The notes under the pieces are model-generated. The model did not search any database. It was not told where the DNA came from and was given only the letters and a program-made list of their open reading frames with translations. Position numbers and translations under genes: made by a program. From contig NC_016132.3 in the NCBI RefSeq assembly GCF_000005505.3, positions 39,260,914-39,324,913 of the forward strand: a stretch of DNA of 64,000 nt, written 5' to 3'. Positions 43,819 to 54,713 of this stretch are shown here, piece by piece (within the stretch, counting starts at the first letter, position 1; each line of letters opens with the position of its first letter). The DNA comes from Brachypodium distachyon. Its lineage: Eukaryota > Streptophyta > Magnoliopsida > Poales > Poaceae.

Positions 43819-45169
43819 TGTTGGAGATATGCCCTAGAGGCAATCATGTGATGATGTTATTTCCTATGTATTCATGAGTTATTTGTCCTTGAACATCATC
43901 ACTGATATGTATCAATAAATACGTGATTTGTTTGTGAAACTATGTATTCTATGATGTTGTTCTAATGGTCCCTGGTCATTGAGGTTATGCGGACACATAA
44001 CCTAGACTAGCAATGTGAATCAGTGTGATGACTATGTTTCACAAGTCATAGGGCAAGGTGTTGCCGACTGATAGCATGGACTCGACAATGAGATTGTTGA
44101 GTCGGACAGACCCGCACTGAGACACAACGAGATGATTGTCATTTGTTAGTCTCAAGTACGATGTATATGCCAGTCCTAGACCTGAGGTCATCGTATGAGC
44201 TTGGGATGTGAATCGGCCTACTTAGGGGTTGCCAAACGCTACTCCGTAACTGGGTGGTTATAAAGGTAGCTTTCGGGTTTGCTGAGAAGCATGCTGCGAG
44301 TCATGGTTGATCAAGATGGGATTTGCCCCTCCTGTTCGGAGAGATATCTCTGGGCCCTCTCGAGTGATCAGATTCGGAAAGCATGGCCATGCGACTTGGG
44401 TTAAGTGTTAACCCGTTCGGGAATCTGTATCACAGGAACGAGAAGAGATTCGAGCTATCCACAAGGATGACACGCACTCGCCTTGAGCTCGACACACATA
44501 TCGCGAGGTAAAAGGAATGTTGCATATGACACATTGTATGGTTCGTCAATATACCTTGTGGTTACTCGGGAGTTGGCACGTGCTGCTAGGCGCCGCTACC
44601 AACTATCGACTTGAGTCGCTGCCAGTGGACGAGCAAGGTGTTACTCGGGCCCGCAGTCCGAGCTCGTAGTCGTGGCCGACTGACCGCGAACCTGAAGGGT
44701 CACACGCTTAAGGGGTGGGAACCGAGTTGGATCGGATCCAACTCGTATCGGGCTTAGACTCCTAATGGGCCTCAAGTGTTGAGCCCACTAGGGACGTCTA
44801 TATAAGTGGAGGAGACCAACCCGTCTAGTGCGAACCCCAGTTCAGACGCGAGTTAGACTCGGCCGTCGCACCTCCACGCCCAAAGCCTTGCGATCGGATC
44901 TAGCAGTCCGCCGCACGGAGTTCCTCCCTGTACGTGTGGATACCTCGGAGGCGCGGCACCTGCGGCGCTTGGACGAACTGTTCGTGGGATCGACGAGGAG
45001 GAGCAGGCTGTTCGACTACTCGGCATCGACGCGCTACATCGACTCTACTTCCGCTACGGGTCTGCGCGTCTAGTGGTAATCTCGTGATCCATTATCTACA
45101 GCATTGATTCGGGCGGAAGCGGTAGAAAATTTTATTTTGTGCTAGCGTAGCATACCGCGTTCCCCAACA
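43819..45169 (+). mobile_element. solo LTR (copia-like, ~1.35 kb), copy A
   Basis: It starts TGTTGGAGATATGCCCTAGA, ends GCGTTCCCCAACA, and contains a TATA box (CTATATAAG, ~44798). No internal element sequence is attached. Its flanks (TGCAC before, TGCTA after) do not form a perfect 5-bp duplication, so it may derive from unequal recombination or have mutated flanks. The same LTR occurs inverted at 59655-60985. Confidence 0.8.
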
Positions 45170-45287
45170 TGCTACACTGAGAAGTGAACGAATGAAAAAA
45201 AATGTGAGATCGACTCCAATCAACATCGAACACCACATACTTAGCATCAGTTTAGTTCATTCGGAAATTAATGGGGCTAACAAGATG

Positions 45288-45310
45288 CAGAGAGAGAGAG
45301 AGAGAGAGTA
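45288..45310. repeat. GA microsatellite
   Basis: An AGAGAGAGAGAGAGAGAG-type tract just before the CACTA terminus. Confidence 0.8.
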
Positions 45311-45364
45311 CCCTGGCAAAGAGGATGTGAAGACACTACTACAAAACGGTCTATATCTCACGGG

Positions 45365-45770
45365 CCATCAGTAACGGGTCGGGCGCGACCGTTAGTGATG
45401 AACAACATCACTGTCGGTCGCGGCCCCGACTGTCACTGAAGAACAGACGGGGGTCTGCCTGTCTCCGCCCAGCCATACATCAGTGACGGTCGTGCGAGGC
45501 GACCGCCACTGATGTACCATCATACCCCGCGAGAGTCATCAGTGACGGTCGCTGAATGGTCGACCGTTAGTGATGAGTGGTACATCACTAACGGTCGCTC
45601 AAACGCGCCCACCACTAATGCCCAGAGCATATCAGTAACGGTCACTCGTGGCGCGACCGCCAGTGATGTTCTGTACATCACTCGCGGTCGCCCATACAGC
45701 GACCGTCACTGATGTCGCCTCTGTTATCAATAATGGTCGCAGGTGTCCCGACTGACACTGATGATCAACG
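45365..45770. repeat. CACTA subterminal palindromic repeats
   Basis: About eight units follow each other at ~45-50-bp spacing. Each is an imperfect palindrome built from CATCAGTGACGGTCGC and its reverse complement GCGACCGTCACTGATG around a short variable core. Subterminal repeats of this type bind the element's own transposase-associated protein in known CACTA elements. Confidence 0.75.
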
Positions 45771-46188
45771 CATTTAAATGCACTGGACAGAGCCGCAGCT
45801 GGTCGTGCTGCGCGTCTTCACTGACCAGCTACGACGCCTTCTCCTTTGGCGACGGCGGAGCGCTGTCGAAATTTCCCATGGCGGTCGACGAGCCCAGCTG
45901 CAGGTATCTCCTTCCTCCTCTCCCTTCTTCCTATCTCCTCGGCCGGCCCCTATCTCCAGATCCGGCCGCCGGCCGCCGGTGAACTCCATTTTTCGAGACC
46001 TGAGCTTCCTTCTCCCTTGCGAGCTCTCTCTCCCTCCTGATCTTTCTCTCCGGCCTCCAATTTCTCTCTGAATGTCCCCAATTTCAAATTTAGTTAGCCC
46101 CTTAACCCCCGTTAATTAACACCTTAATCCCCTTGTTAATTATTAGGCTAACTATTTTGCTTTGTGTTTTTCTTGTGTATTGTGTTGT

Positions 46189-48560
46189 AGATCGAAGGAC
46201 CGTTCTTGGATGTACGCCACGGAAAAAATCAATGCTCGTTGGATAACCGAATGGACAGTCTTTTTTGGAGTCGTCAAAGGTGATATGGAAAGAAAAGGTC
46301 TTGTGATGATGTGTTGTCCATGTCGCAAATGTGGAAACACATGCATGATGAAGCCTGAAGATGTTCAGATGCACGTGCTAGCATTGGCTTTTGTGGAAGG
46401 TTATTCACGCTGGACTTGTCACAGGGAGGATGCAGTTGATGTCGGTAGTGGTAGCGAAGATGATCATGTCCTGCAGTATGATCTGGCGAATGATTCCGAG
46501 GAATAAATAAGGGTTGATGAGGAGGCTAATGTGGAAGGTGAAGGAGCTCCACGTGCCAGGATTGCCGAAATGCTAGATGACCCGTACCTACGGGACCAGC
46601 TGGAGGACCCTGAAGATGAGGCAGAGTGTGCTAAGTTCAAAAAATTGTTAGAGGACGCAAACACACCTTTGTATGATGGAGCTGGCGAAGAAAACAACGT
46701 GCTCGAAGTAACACTCGAACTTCTGAGGCTGAAGGCAGCATCATGCTGGTCAGACAAGGGCTTCACGGACTTGTTGAGTTACCTTGCTTCGGTTTTTCCA
46801 CAGCCAAACAAGTTGCCCAAGAGCACATACGAGGCGAAGAAGATTACATGCCCGCTTGGATTAGATTGCGTGAAACATCATTCATGTCCAAACGACTGCA
46901 TGGTATACATTGGAGAGTACGAGAACCATGAGAGTTGCCACATATGCGATGCATCGAGATACAAGAAGAAAAACGCCAGAGCTGGCGAAGACTATGGGGA
47001 AGAAGTGATGAAGGGTAGGCCGGCAAAGACTGTCTGGTATCTTACGGCAGGTGGCCGATTTGAGCGTTGGATGCAAAACATTAAGGACGCGAGGTATGTC
47101 GTCCGTCACGATCCGGTGCAGGCAGCATTCGATCCTGACGGGCACTACCATGTGGAGGAACCTGGGGTCCTAAGACACCCTGTCGATGGGACTCAATGGA
47201 GGAACTTCGACACGTCATTTCCAGATTTCGGCGAGGAGCCCAGAAACCTAAGGCTCGGTCTCAGCACTGACGGGATAAATCCTTTCCGAAACATGAACAA
47301 CAAGCACATCACATGGCTAGTGATCTTGTTTGTCTACAACCTTCCTCCATGGTTAATCATGAAGAGAAAGTACATCCACCTGTGCATGCTCATACAGGGT
47401 CCAAAGCAGCCGGGAGCTGACCTAAATGTGTATCTGCAGCTAGTGAAGGATGAGCTGAAGCAGCTTTGGAACCGCAAACAGGAGGGAGTACTTCACGATG
47501 AGAGCAGCGCTTCTGACCCGCGTGCATGACTACCACGCAAATGAAAATACTTCATGCTTGGTGACACATGGCTACAAGGCTTGTACAAAATGCGGGGAAA
47601 ACACGACATCAGAGAAGTTGCCCGCTTCATCCAAAATTGTTTACATGGGCCACCGAAAGTGGTTGGATGCTAAAGACCCTTGGAGGGATGACAAGGAAAG
47701 GTTCAATGGGAAGACGGAGCACGGGACAGAGCCGAAGGAGAAGTCTGGTATGCAAATCTTCGAAATTCTGAACGATCTTGAAGTTGTCTCCGGAAAGATT
47801 ACTGCGATGAAATATAAGGAACCGGAAGGCGTCGTGTGGAAAATGAGGTCTGTATTCTGGGACCTGGAGTACTAGGCACATTTGGAATGCCGCCACAGCA
47901 TAAATGTCATGCACGTGGAGAAAAATGTATGCGACAGCGTGCTGGGGTTGCTGATGTACATTCCAGAGAAGACGAAAGATGGACCCAATGCACGGAAGGA
48001 CTTGGAACTCATGTCTATCAAAAAAGAGTTGTGGGGCAAAGATCAAGTGTCGGCAGCCGACAAGAATGCTTTCGTGACGGTGACCACACAATGTCGTCTT
48101 GCATGTTACAACCTGTACAAAGACGAGTTGCATAGGATGTGCCAGTGCCTGTAGGGCATTAAAGTTCCATCGAACTACTCGTTGAGCATCAAGCATCTAG
48201 TTGAGATGAAGAGTCACAAGCTATCTGGCATGAAGTCTCACGACTGCCATGTCATACTCACTCAGTTACTTCCAGTCACAATCAGAGGTATCATGGAGCC
48301 GCACGTCAGGGAGACAATCATGAAGCTTTCTGACTTCTTTGACAGCATCTCGTAGAAGTCAATCACCGTTAGACGATGCTAGATACTGCAGGATAGTATG
48401 ATACAGATTCTATGCCAACTTGAGATGTTCTTCCCTCCATCATTCTTCGATATCATGGTCCATCTAATGATCCACATATGCGATGAGATCTTGTCCCTAG
48501 GGCCCTTGTTCCTGCATAACATGTATGGCCCTGAACGATACATGGTCACATTGAGGAAGA
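46189..48560 (+). pseudogene. TNP2-like CACTA transposase, degenerate
   Basis: The N-terminal transposase-associated domain is at ~46195-46440 (SWMYATEKINARWITEW, then Cys/His: CCPCRKCGNTC). A stop follows at 46504-46506. The transposase_21 core begins after 46531 (SYLASVFPQPNKLPKSTYEA, DCMVYIGEYENHESCHIC, NMNNKHITW, YNLPPWLIMKRKYI), shifts frame near 47515 and continues (YHANENTSCLVTHGYKAC, PWRDDKERFNGK) to 47875. It goes on in other frames (SINVMHVEKNVCDS; RYMVTL) with stops. It is a broken gene, missing its C-terminal third at the copia junction. Confidence 0.8.
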
Positions 48561-49758
48561 GTTATACATGGTTCAGCCCAAAGGTTTTGTCGATCCTAAG
48601 GATGCTAATAAGGTATGCAAACTTCAGCGTTCCATTTATGGGCTGAAGCAAGCATCTCGGAGTTGGAATCTCCGTTTTGATAAGGTGATCAAAGGGTTTG
48701 GATTTGTCCAAACTCACGGAGAAGCTTGTATTTACAAGAAAGTGAGTGGGAGCTCTGTAGCATTTCTAATACTGTATGTGGATGACATATTGCTGATTGG
48801 GAATGATATAGAACTTCTTAAAAGTGTTAAAGGCTATTTGAATAAAAGTTTTTCAATGAAAGACCTTGGTGAAGCAGCTTACATATTAGGCATCAAGATT
48901 TATAGAGATAGATCAAGACACCTGATAGGACTTACACAAAGTACATACCTTGACAAAGTTTTGAAAAGGTTCAAAATGGATCAAGCAAAGAAAGGGTTCT
49001 TGCCCATGTTGCAAGGTAAGATATTGAGTAAGACTCAGTGTCCAGCTTCGGCAGAAGATAGAGAAAAGATGAATAGTATCCCCCGTGCCTCAGCCATAGG
49101 CTCTATTATGTATGCCATGCTGTGTACTAGACCAGACGTGTGTCATGCTGTTAGTTTGACTAGCAGGTACCAAAGTGATCCAGGAGTGGAACACTGGACA
49201 GCAGTTAAGAATATCCTTAAGTACCTAAAAAGGACTAAAGAAATGTTTCTCGTTTATGGAGGTGACGAACAGCTCGTCGTAAAGGGTTACGTCGATGCTA
49301 GTTTTGACACTGATCCGGATGACTCTAAGTCTCAATCCGGATACGTATTTATTTTGAATGGTGGTGCAGTTAGCTGGAGGAGTTCCAAGCAGAGCGTTGT
49401 GGCAGCATCAACAACTGAAGCGGAATATGTGGCTGCTTCAGAAGCGGCACAGGAAGGAGTTTGGATGAAGGAGTTCATATCTGAACTTGGTGTGGTTCCG
49501 AGTGCGTTGGATCCCATGGACATCTATTGTGACAACACTGGTGCCATAGCCAACGCCAAGGAGTCGAGGTCTCACAAGAATTCCAAGCATATTAAACGCC
49601 GGTTTCACACTATTCGTGAATATGTCAAGGATGGTGACATAAAGATTTGCAAAGTACATACGGATCTGAATGTCGCAGACCCGTTGACTAAACCTCTTCC
49701 ACGAGCAAAACATGATCAACACCAAGACTCCATGGGTGTTAAATTTATTACAATGTAA
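48553..49758 (+). pseudogene. copia pol C-terminus (RT-RNase H), 5'-truncated
   Basis: The open frame to 49758 reads YMVQPKGFVDP, CKLQRSIYGLKQASRSWN, then the reverse transcriptase catalytic YVDD (LILYVDDILLIGND). Next come SFSMKDLGEAAYILGIKI, GSIMYAMLCTRPD, and an RNase H domain (KGYVDASFDTDPDD, VAASTTEAEYVAASEA, DNTGAIANAKE), ending in HTDLNVADPLTKPLP. No internal stop was seen, so this part is young, but it lacks the N-terminal two thirds of pol and a start. Confidence 0.85.
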
Positions 49759-49791
49759 ACTAGATTATTGATTCTAGTGCAAGTGGGAGAC

Positions 49792-51490
49792 TGTTGGAAA
49801 TATGCCCTAGAGGCAATAATAAATTTGTTATTATCATATTTCATTGTTCTTGATAAATGTTTATTGCCCATGCTATAATTGTATTGATTGGAAACTCAAA
49901 TACATGTGTGGATAAATAAACAAATACCGTGTCCCTAATACGCCTCTACTAGATTAGCTCGTTGATTAAAGATGGTTAAGGTTTCCTAACCATAGACATG
50001 TGTTGTCATTTAATAACGAGGTCATATCATTAGGAGAATGATGTGATGGACAGACCCAAACCTAAACATAGCTTTTGATCGTGTCACTTAAGTTTAAGTT
50101 GCTTATGTTTTATTATGTCAAGTATTATTTCTTTAGACCATGAGATCATGCCACTCCCTAGTACCGGAAGAATACTTTGTGGGCATCAACCGTCATCTCG
50201 TAACTGGGTGATCATAAAGGTGTTTTTCAGGTATCCCAGAAGGTGCTTGTTGGGTTGTATGGATCAAGACTGGGATTTGTCACTCCTTGTGACGGAGAGA
50301 TATCTCTGGGCCCTCTCGGTAATATAACATCCTAATGAGCTTGCAAGCATGCAACTAATGTGTTTAGTTGCGGGGGTATTATATTACGGAACGAGTAAAG
50401 AGAACTTGCCGGTAACGAGATTAAACTAGGTATGGCGATACCGACGATCAAATCTCGGGCAAGTAATATATCGCGAGACAAAGAGAATTGGATACTGGAT
50501 TAATTGAATCCTCGACATAGTGGTTCAACCGATGAGATCTTCGTGGAATGTGTGGGAACTATTATGGACATCCAGGTCCCGCTATTGGTTATTGATATTT
50601 GATCATGTCCACATGTTCTCGAACCCGTAGGGTCACACACTTAACGTTTCATGTTGCTTGGGTTAGATGAGATAAATGATGATGATATCGAATTATGATT
50701 CGGAGTCTTGGATGGGATCCTAGACGCAACGAGGAGCTCCGGAATGTTCCGGAGATAAAGATTTATATATGGAAAGTTGTTTTCAGGGTTCTGGAAAGTT
50801 TGGAATATTTCCCGGTTTTGACCGGGAAGCTTCTAGAAGGTTCCGGAGGGATCCGGAGGGTTCCACCTTGAGGCCCACCTATCCCTGGGCTAAATGGGCC
50901 TGTGAGGGAGCACCCTGGCCTTAATGGGCCGAGGGGCTAGCCCACAGGGCCCATGCGGCCAGGAGGAGAGTCCTGGCCGCGGGAGAGTCCTGGCCGCATG
51001 AGAGTCCTGGCCACGGGATAGTCCTGGCCGGCCACGCCTCCTCTACCCCTATATAAATAGAAGGGGGGGGGCAAGGGAGAGAGACACCCCAAGCTTTCAG
51101 TTGGATCTCTCTTCCCTGAGCCCTTCTCTCCTCCTCTTCTCACGCGCACGGCGTAGCCCTGCCCGTGAGAATATTCACCATAGTCACCACGCCGTCGTGC
51201 TGCCGGGATCTCGTCTACCTCTCCCTCTCGCTTGCTGGATCGAGGAAGGAGGAGACAACGTGAAGCTGAACGTGTGGATACCAAGGAGGTGCTGTCCGTT
51301 CGGCACTGAGATTGATCTCATTGAAAGTTCCACTACACCAACAACGATCTCGTGATCGTAACGCTTAGCGCTCTACGAGGGTATGGTGTTCATGATCCCT
51401 CTCGTTACATACATCTAGTATATATATTCTTGGGTTTTCTTCCGCACTTCTCGTAGGAAATTTTTTGTTTCCTATGCAACGGACCCATCA
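49792..51490 (+). repeat. copia 3' LTR (~1.7 kb)
   Basis: It starts TGTTGGAAATATGCCCTAGA directly after the polypurine tract and ends ...CAACGGACCCATCA. It contains a TATA box (CTATATAAATAG, ~51049). It is directly followed by partial gypsy LTR sequence. Confidence 0.8.
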
Positions 51491-53316
51491 GGCATGTCTA
51501 TCTTGTATTATGTGATTGCAGGATAAGCATGAGCAGTTTGATCTCGGCCAGCGCCGAGATGCGTCAACGGTCTTATCCTTATCACATGGCGCATAGTAAA
51601 GCAACGCCCTCTTTATCACGGGAAAGCAGTTGTTGCTCACGTCGTGGTGCCTGGCGACTGCACAAACAAGCACCGAAAGAGGACCGATGACGGAAGCCGG
51701 CGCGTGGCTACAGTGCGTGCCACCTGACGCCTGGAAAAGTGAGGCTGTTTTGTCTCCTGCTGTGCCACCCGGTGGGAACCGAGGCGTGTGCCCGACGGGG
51801 CATTTAGAAGATAAGGTTAGCCTTTGGTCCACATGTCAATGTGACATTGGCGGCCCATAAATAGTAGCACTACCCCTCCCAGGAGAGGGGTCTTTCACTT
51901 AGTCATCTAGGGTTTCCCCTTCTTCTTCTTCTTCCTCAAGAAAACTGCTCAAGGAGCACCATTGTAGATCTCGGTATCTCGGTTAATACTACAAAGCAGA
52001 TGTGTATTTGTGCTTGTTTGTTTTAGATTGTTTGGAGTGTGAACCTTGTTGTTGCGAAGAGTGCGAAAACTACCACAGCTTTGAACAAGGCAAGTCACTT
52101 TGATCATTCCCTAATATTTTTTCTATGCACTAGATGTTTTATTAGTTGCATTAGGAATATTATTTGTATCTCTATGCTAGCTATGAATCCCAGGTAGTGT
52201 AGTTTTTATCCGTGCCATTACCATGCTACCAAATTGCCATCGTCTGTAGTTGAGTGCTATGCTATGGTAGTATCGTGGGGGAAATTACTACGTCATGAAA
52301 ATAATTTGGTTATGGAGAAAAGCTGTGTTTTACTTAGTGTATGGCAAAACAACTTAATTTTTAATGAACCATCCTGGGTGGGCGGCTTTGAGATTTTGGA
52401 TGTTATGCGACGTCAGGTTCATGTCTATAGGTCCATTTCTATGAGTCGTCTCGCCATGTCTATGGGAGCGCCTGCGTCGCAAAATGTGGAATGCCACCCG
52501 GGGTAACTAGAGGTCTGGGGGATTACTTCTGAAAGTGTTGTAATCGATGCCGTTGCTACTCTGCCCTGAGGACAACAAGGGATTAACACGTCGGTTTCTT
52601 GTGGGTAAAGTGTACAACCTCTCGAGAGTGTCAAACTAAGTACTTAGCCGTGTCTCCGGTCATGGACATTAATGAGCAGCTAGATTAGGGAGCTGTAAGA
52701 AAAGTCTCACTCACGCTAATTTCTTAATTAAAATGAATGGTTTGAACTTGGGGATAAGAGCATTGATGTGTCTACTCAATGTCCATAGTTTAATAGGAGC
52801 ATTGGTGTGTCTACCCAATGTCCAATAGTGATAAAACTATTTAGTTAAAATGATAGGATTAAGCAATGAAGCTTTTACGCAAATAGCCCGAACTCCACCT
52901 TGCCATAAATATGCATGTACTTGGTAGGTGCTGTTATATCAAATTGTGATCTTGCCAATACATTCAATGTATTGACCCTAGTGGCTACATCGTTTAATAA
53001 TGCAGGAAGTTCTGACGAAGAGTGAGGGTACGTTTTGGTCTTTGGGTTACGAGCCTACATTCCAACATGCTACCACTGCGGTATTGATGTGGCTCTTGTA
53101 TCTTCGTTTTCCGCTATAGAACTTTTCGTTTATTTCCAGTTAACCCATGTGGTTATGCGAGTTTGTAAGCACTCTTAAATTCTGGATATTGCGTTGTAAT
53201 ATTTGAGACCTTTGTTCTATGATATTACATCTTGAAACTGTGTGTGCTAGTGAGTCGATCCAGGGATTAGCACTTAAGCACAGAGACCGAACCCTTTTAT
53301 GGGCGCGGTTGTTTCA
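51491..53316 (+). repeat. partial 5' LTR of the gypsy element
   Basis: TATA-like CATAAATAG near 51856, then a leader, ending ...GGTTGTTTCA just before the primer site. The LTR start (TG..) is missing, lost at the copia junction. Its 3' part shares motifs with the solo LTR at 55603-59134 (AACTGTGTGTGCTAG, ATCCAGGGA.TAGCAC), so the two families are related. Confidence 0.75.
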
Positions 53317-53318
53317 GA

Positions 53319-53330
53319 TGGTATCAGAGC
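53319..53330 (+). other. retrotransposon primer binding site (initiator tRNA-Met)
   Basis: TGGTATCAGAGC follows the LTR end by two bases and is complementary to the 3' end of plant initiator tRNA-Met. Confidence 0.85.
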
Positions 53331-53709
53331 ATTGTGTTGCCTGTAGGAACATAACCCTAGCATGGACTAAACCAAAAGAGACCTTAGGATTCTTCTATGC
53401 ATTTCATACCCCTTTGAGTTTGCATATTAAATTTTATTCATATTCATCTACACTTGCAGATCATATCATTGTATAGCACATACATACTACATGTTTTTCC
53501 TCCATACTACACTTGCAATATATTTCCTTCTTATACACCTTCAGATATTTATGTGCATTTATGTCAAGTTCATATTACACTGTCATGTTTCCACCGTCGC
53601 ATTTTCGTCATGTTTGCATAACATACACACCACCTTGTCATTGTTACCTTTATGCATTTATCTACTGGAGCATATAACTGATTCTCTCCTTCCACCAAAA
53701 ATCTTGTAG

Positions 53710-54381
53710 ATGAACAACCCACCAAACTTTGGCGACGTTCCTCCCTTCACTCACGTCCACTACCCGACGACCGAGGACGACATCCCTTTTGGAGAGCAGT
53801 TGGCGGTGTTGTGCACGACGTTGCACCTGGCAGCACCTTGCTTCCGAGGACGCGCCGAGTCAGTGGGATCTCAGGGAGGAGCACCCCGTTGGGAGATTGG
53901 GACCGAGATCAAGGGACGGGCGATTGTTCCAATGACGCCTGATTTCATCTATGCTGGACGCTACCCCGACTTCGTGCTGGGACTGCAGTTCGCTATGCAG
54001 CACGCGATAGCGCGTGTGTGCGAGGCGTACTACGACGACCTGATGGATATGGGAAAGTGGCTCTATGATGAGATGATTCGAGCGGACATCGCTGAGGAAC
54101 AGGTGGGAGAACTCAAGGGACAACTGGCACAGCATGAGAATGAGCTGACCCGCAGGGGGACCGCTATCATGAACATGCATGACTTCATGGAGCACATCCT
54201 GTACGAGAAGGACCTTCTGCAATACAACTTCGACCAGCTCCAGGCTCAAGTCACCAACACCGCCCTAGCACCACCACCACCACCACCCCAGGAGGAGCCG
54301 CTGGAGATGGATACCCCCGCCTCCAACACTCGCTCCAGGATGAGGGCCAATGGAACCGGCACCTTCACCGGGCTCCCTTAA
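53710..54381 (+). CDS. extra ORF upstream of gag (223 aa), unknown function
   Basis: An intact 223-codon frame (ATG at 53710) lies between the primer site and gag. It contains a helical, likely coiled-coil stretch (EEQVGELKGQLAQHENELTR through FDQLQAQV), a proline run and an acidic tail before SRMRANG. I do not recognise a conserved domain. Additional ORFs upstream of gag have been described in some rice gypsy families. It is probably an element protein and not a host gene. Confidence 0.6.
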   Translation: MNNPPNFGDVPPFTHVHYPTTEDDIPFGEQLAVLCTTLHLAAPCFRGRAESVGSQGGAPRWEIGTEIKGRAIVPMTPDFIYAGRYPDFVLGLQFAMQHAIARVCEAYYDDLMDMGKWLYDEMIRADIAEEQVGELKGQLAQHENELTRRGTAIMNMHDFMEHILYEKDLLQYNFDQLQAQVTNTALAPPPPPPQEEPLEMDTPASNTRSRMRANGTGTFTGLP

Positions 54382-54713
54382 ACTTAAATTGGAGACCTCC
54401 ATATCTTTTATCTATCGCTTTCGTATTAGTCATTGACCATACCGTTCTTGTGGTGTGGCAATGTAGGATTTGTGTGGTTTGCTTGCGACTATTTGCTTTC
54501 ATCTTAGGCTTGAATGCCCCGTGAACTATTTGCTTTGGATATTAAATCTTAGTGGATGCTTTGCTTGTGTTATACTTGCCTTGGTCATGTTTTTAAATTG
54601 TTATGCTTGTGATGTGCTTGCGGTTTATGTTTGTTATTTTGCCTGTGTTGTGGGGCTTAGTTTTGCTTAGACTCTGTCTAGCTATTGTCCTCATCTATGC
54701 TGTCCCAAAAAAA

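Larger units (their letters stand above)
45334..48560 (+). mobile_element. CACTA (EnSpm-like) transposon, 5' portion
   Basis: The left terminus CACTACTACAAAAC begins at 45334, followed by subterminal repeats and then a TNP2-type transposase gene. No CACTA right terminus is present. The element is cut off at ~48551-48562, where copia sequence begins, so it is a truncated 5' half. Confidence 0.8.
48551..51490 (+). mobile_element. copia retrotransposon, 3' half with 3' LTR
   Basis: It contains the end of pol (reverse transcriptase palm plus RNase H), a polypurine tract (AAGTGGGAGA) just before 49792, and a complete LTR. The 5' LTR, gag, protease, integrase and most of the reverse transcriptase are missing. 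The BARE/Angela-like LTR start suggests that copia lineage. Confidence 0.85.

Noticed and set aside
45365..45770. Regularly spaced repeats that might suggest a CRISPR-like array
   Set aside because: The units are palindromic subterminal repeats of a CACTA transposon in a plant genome. Spacers are not unique 30-mers and no cas genes exist.
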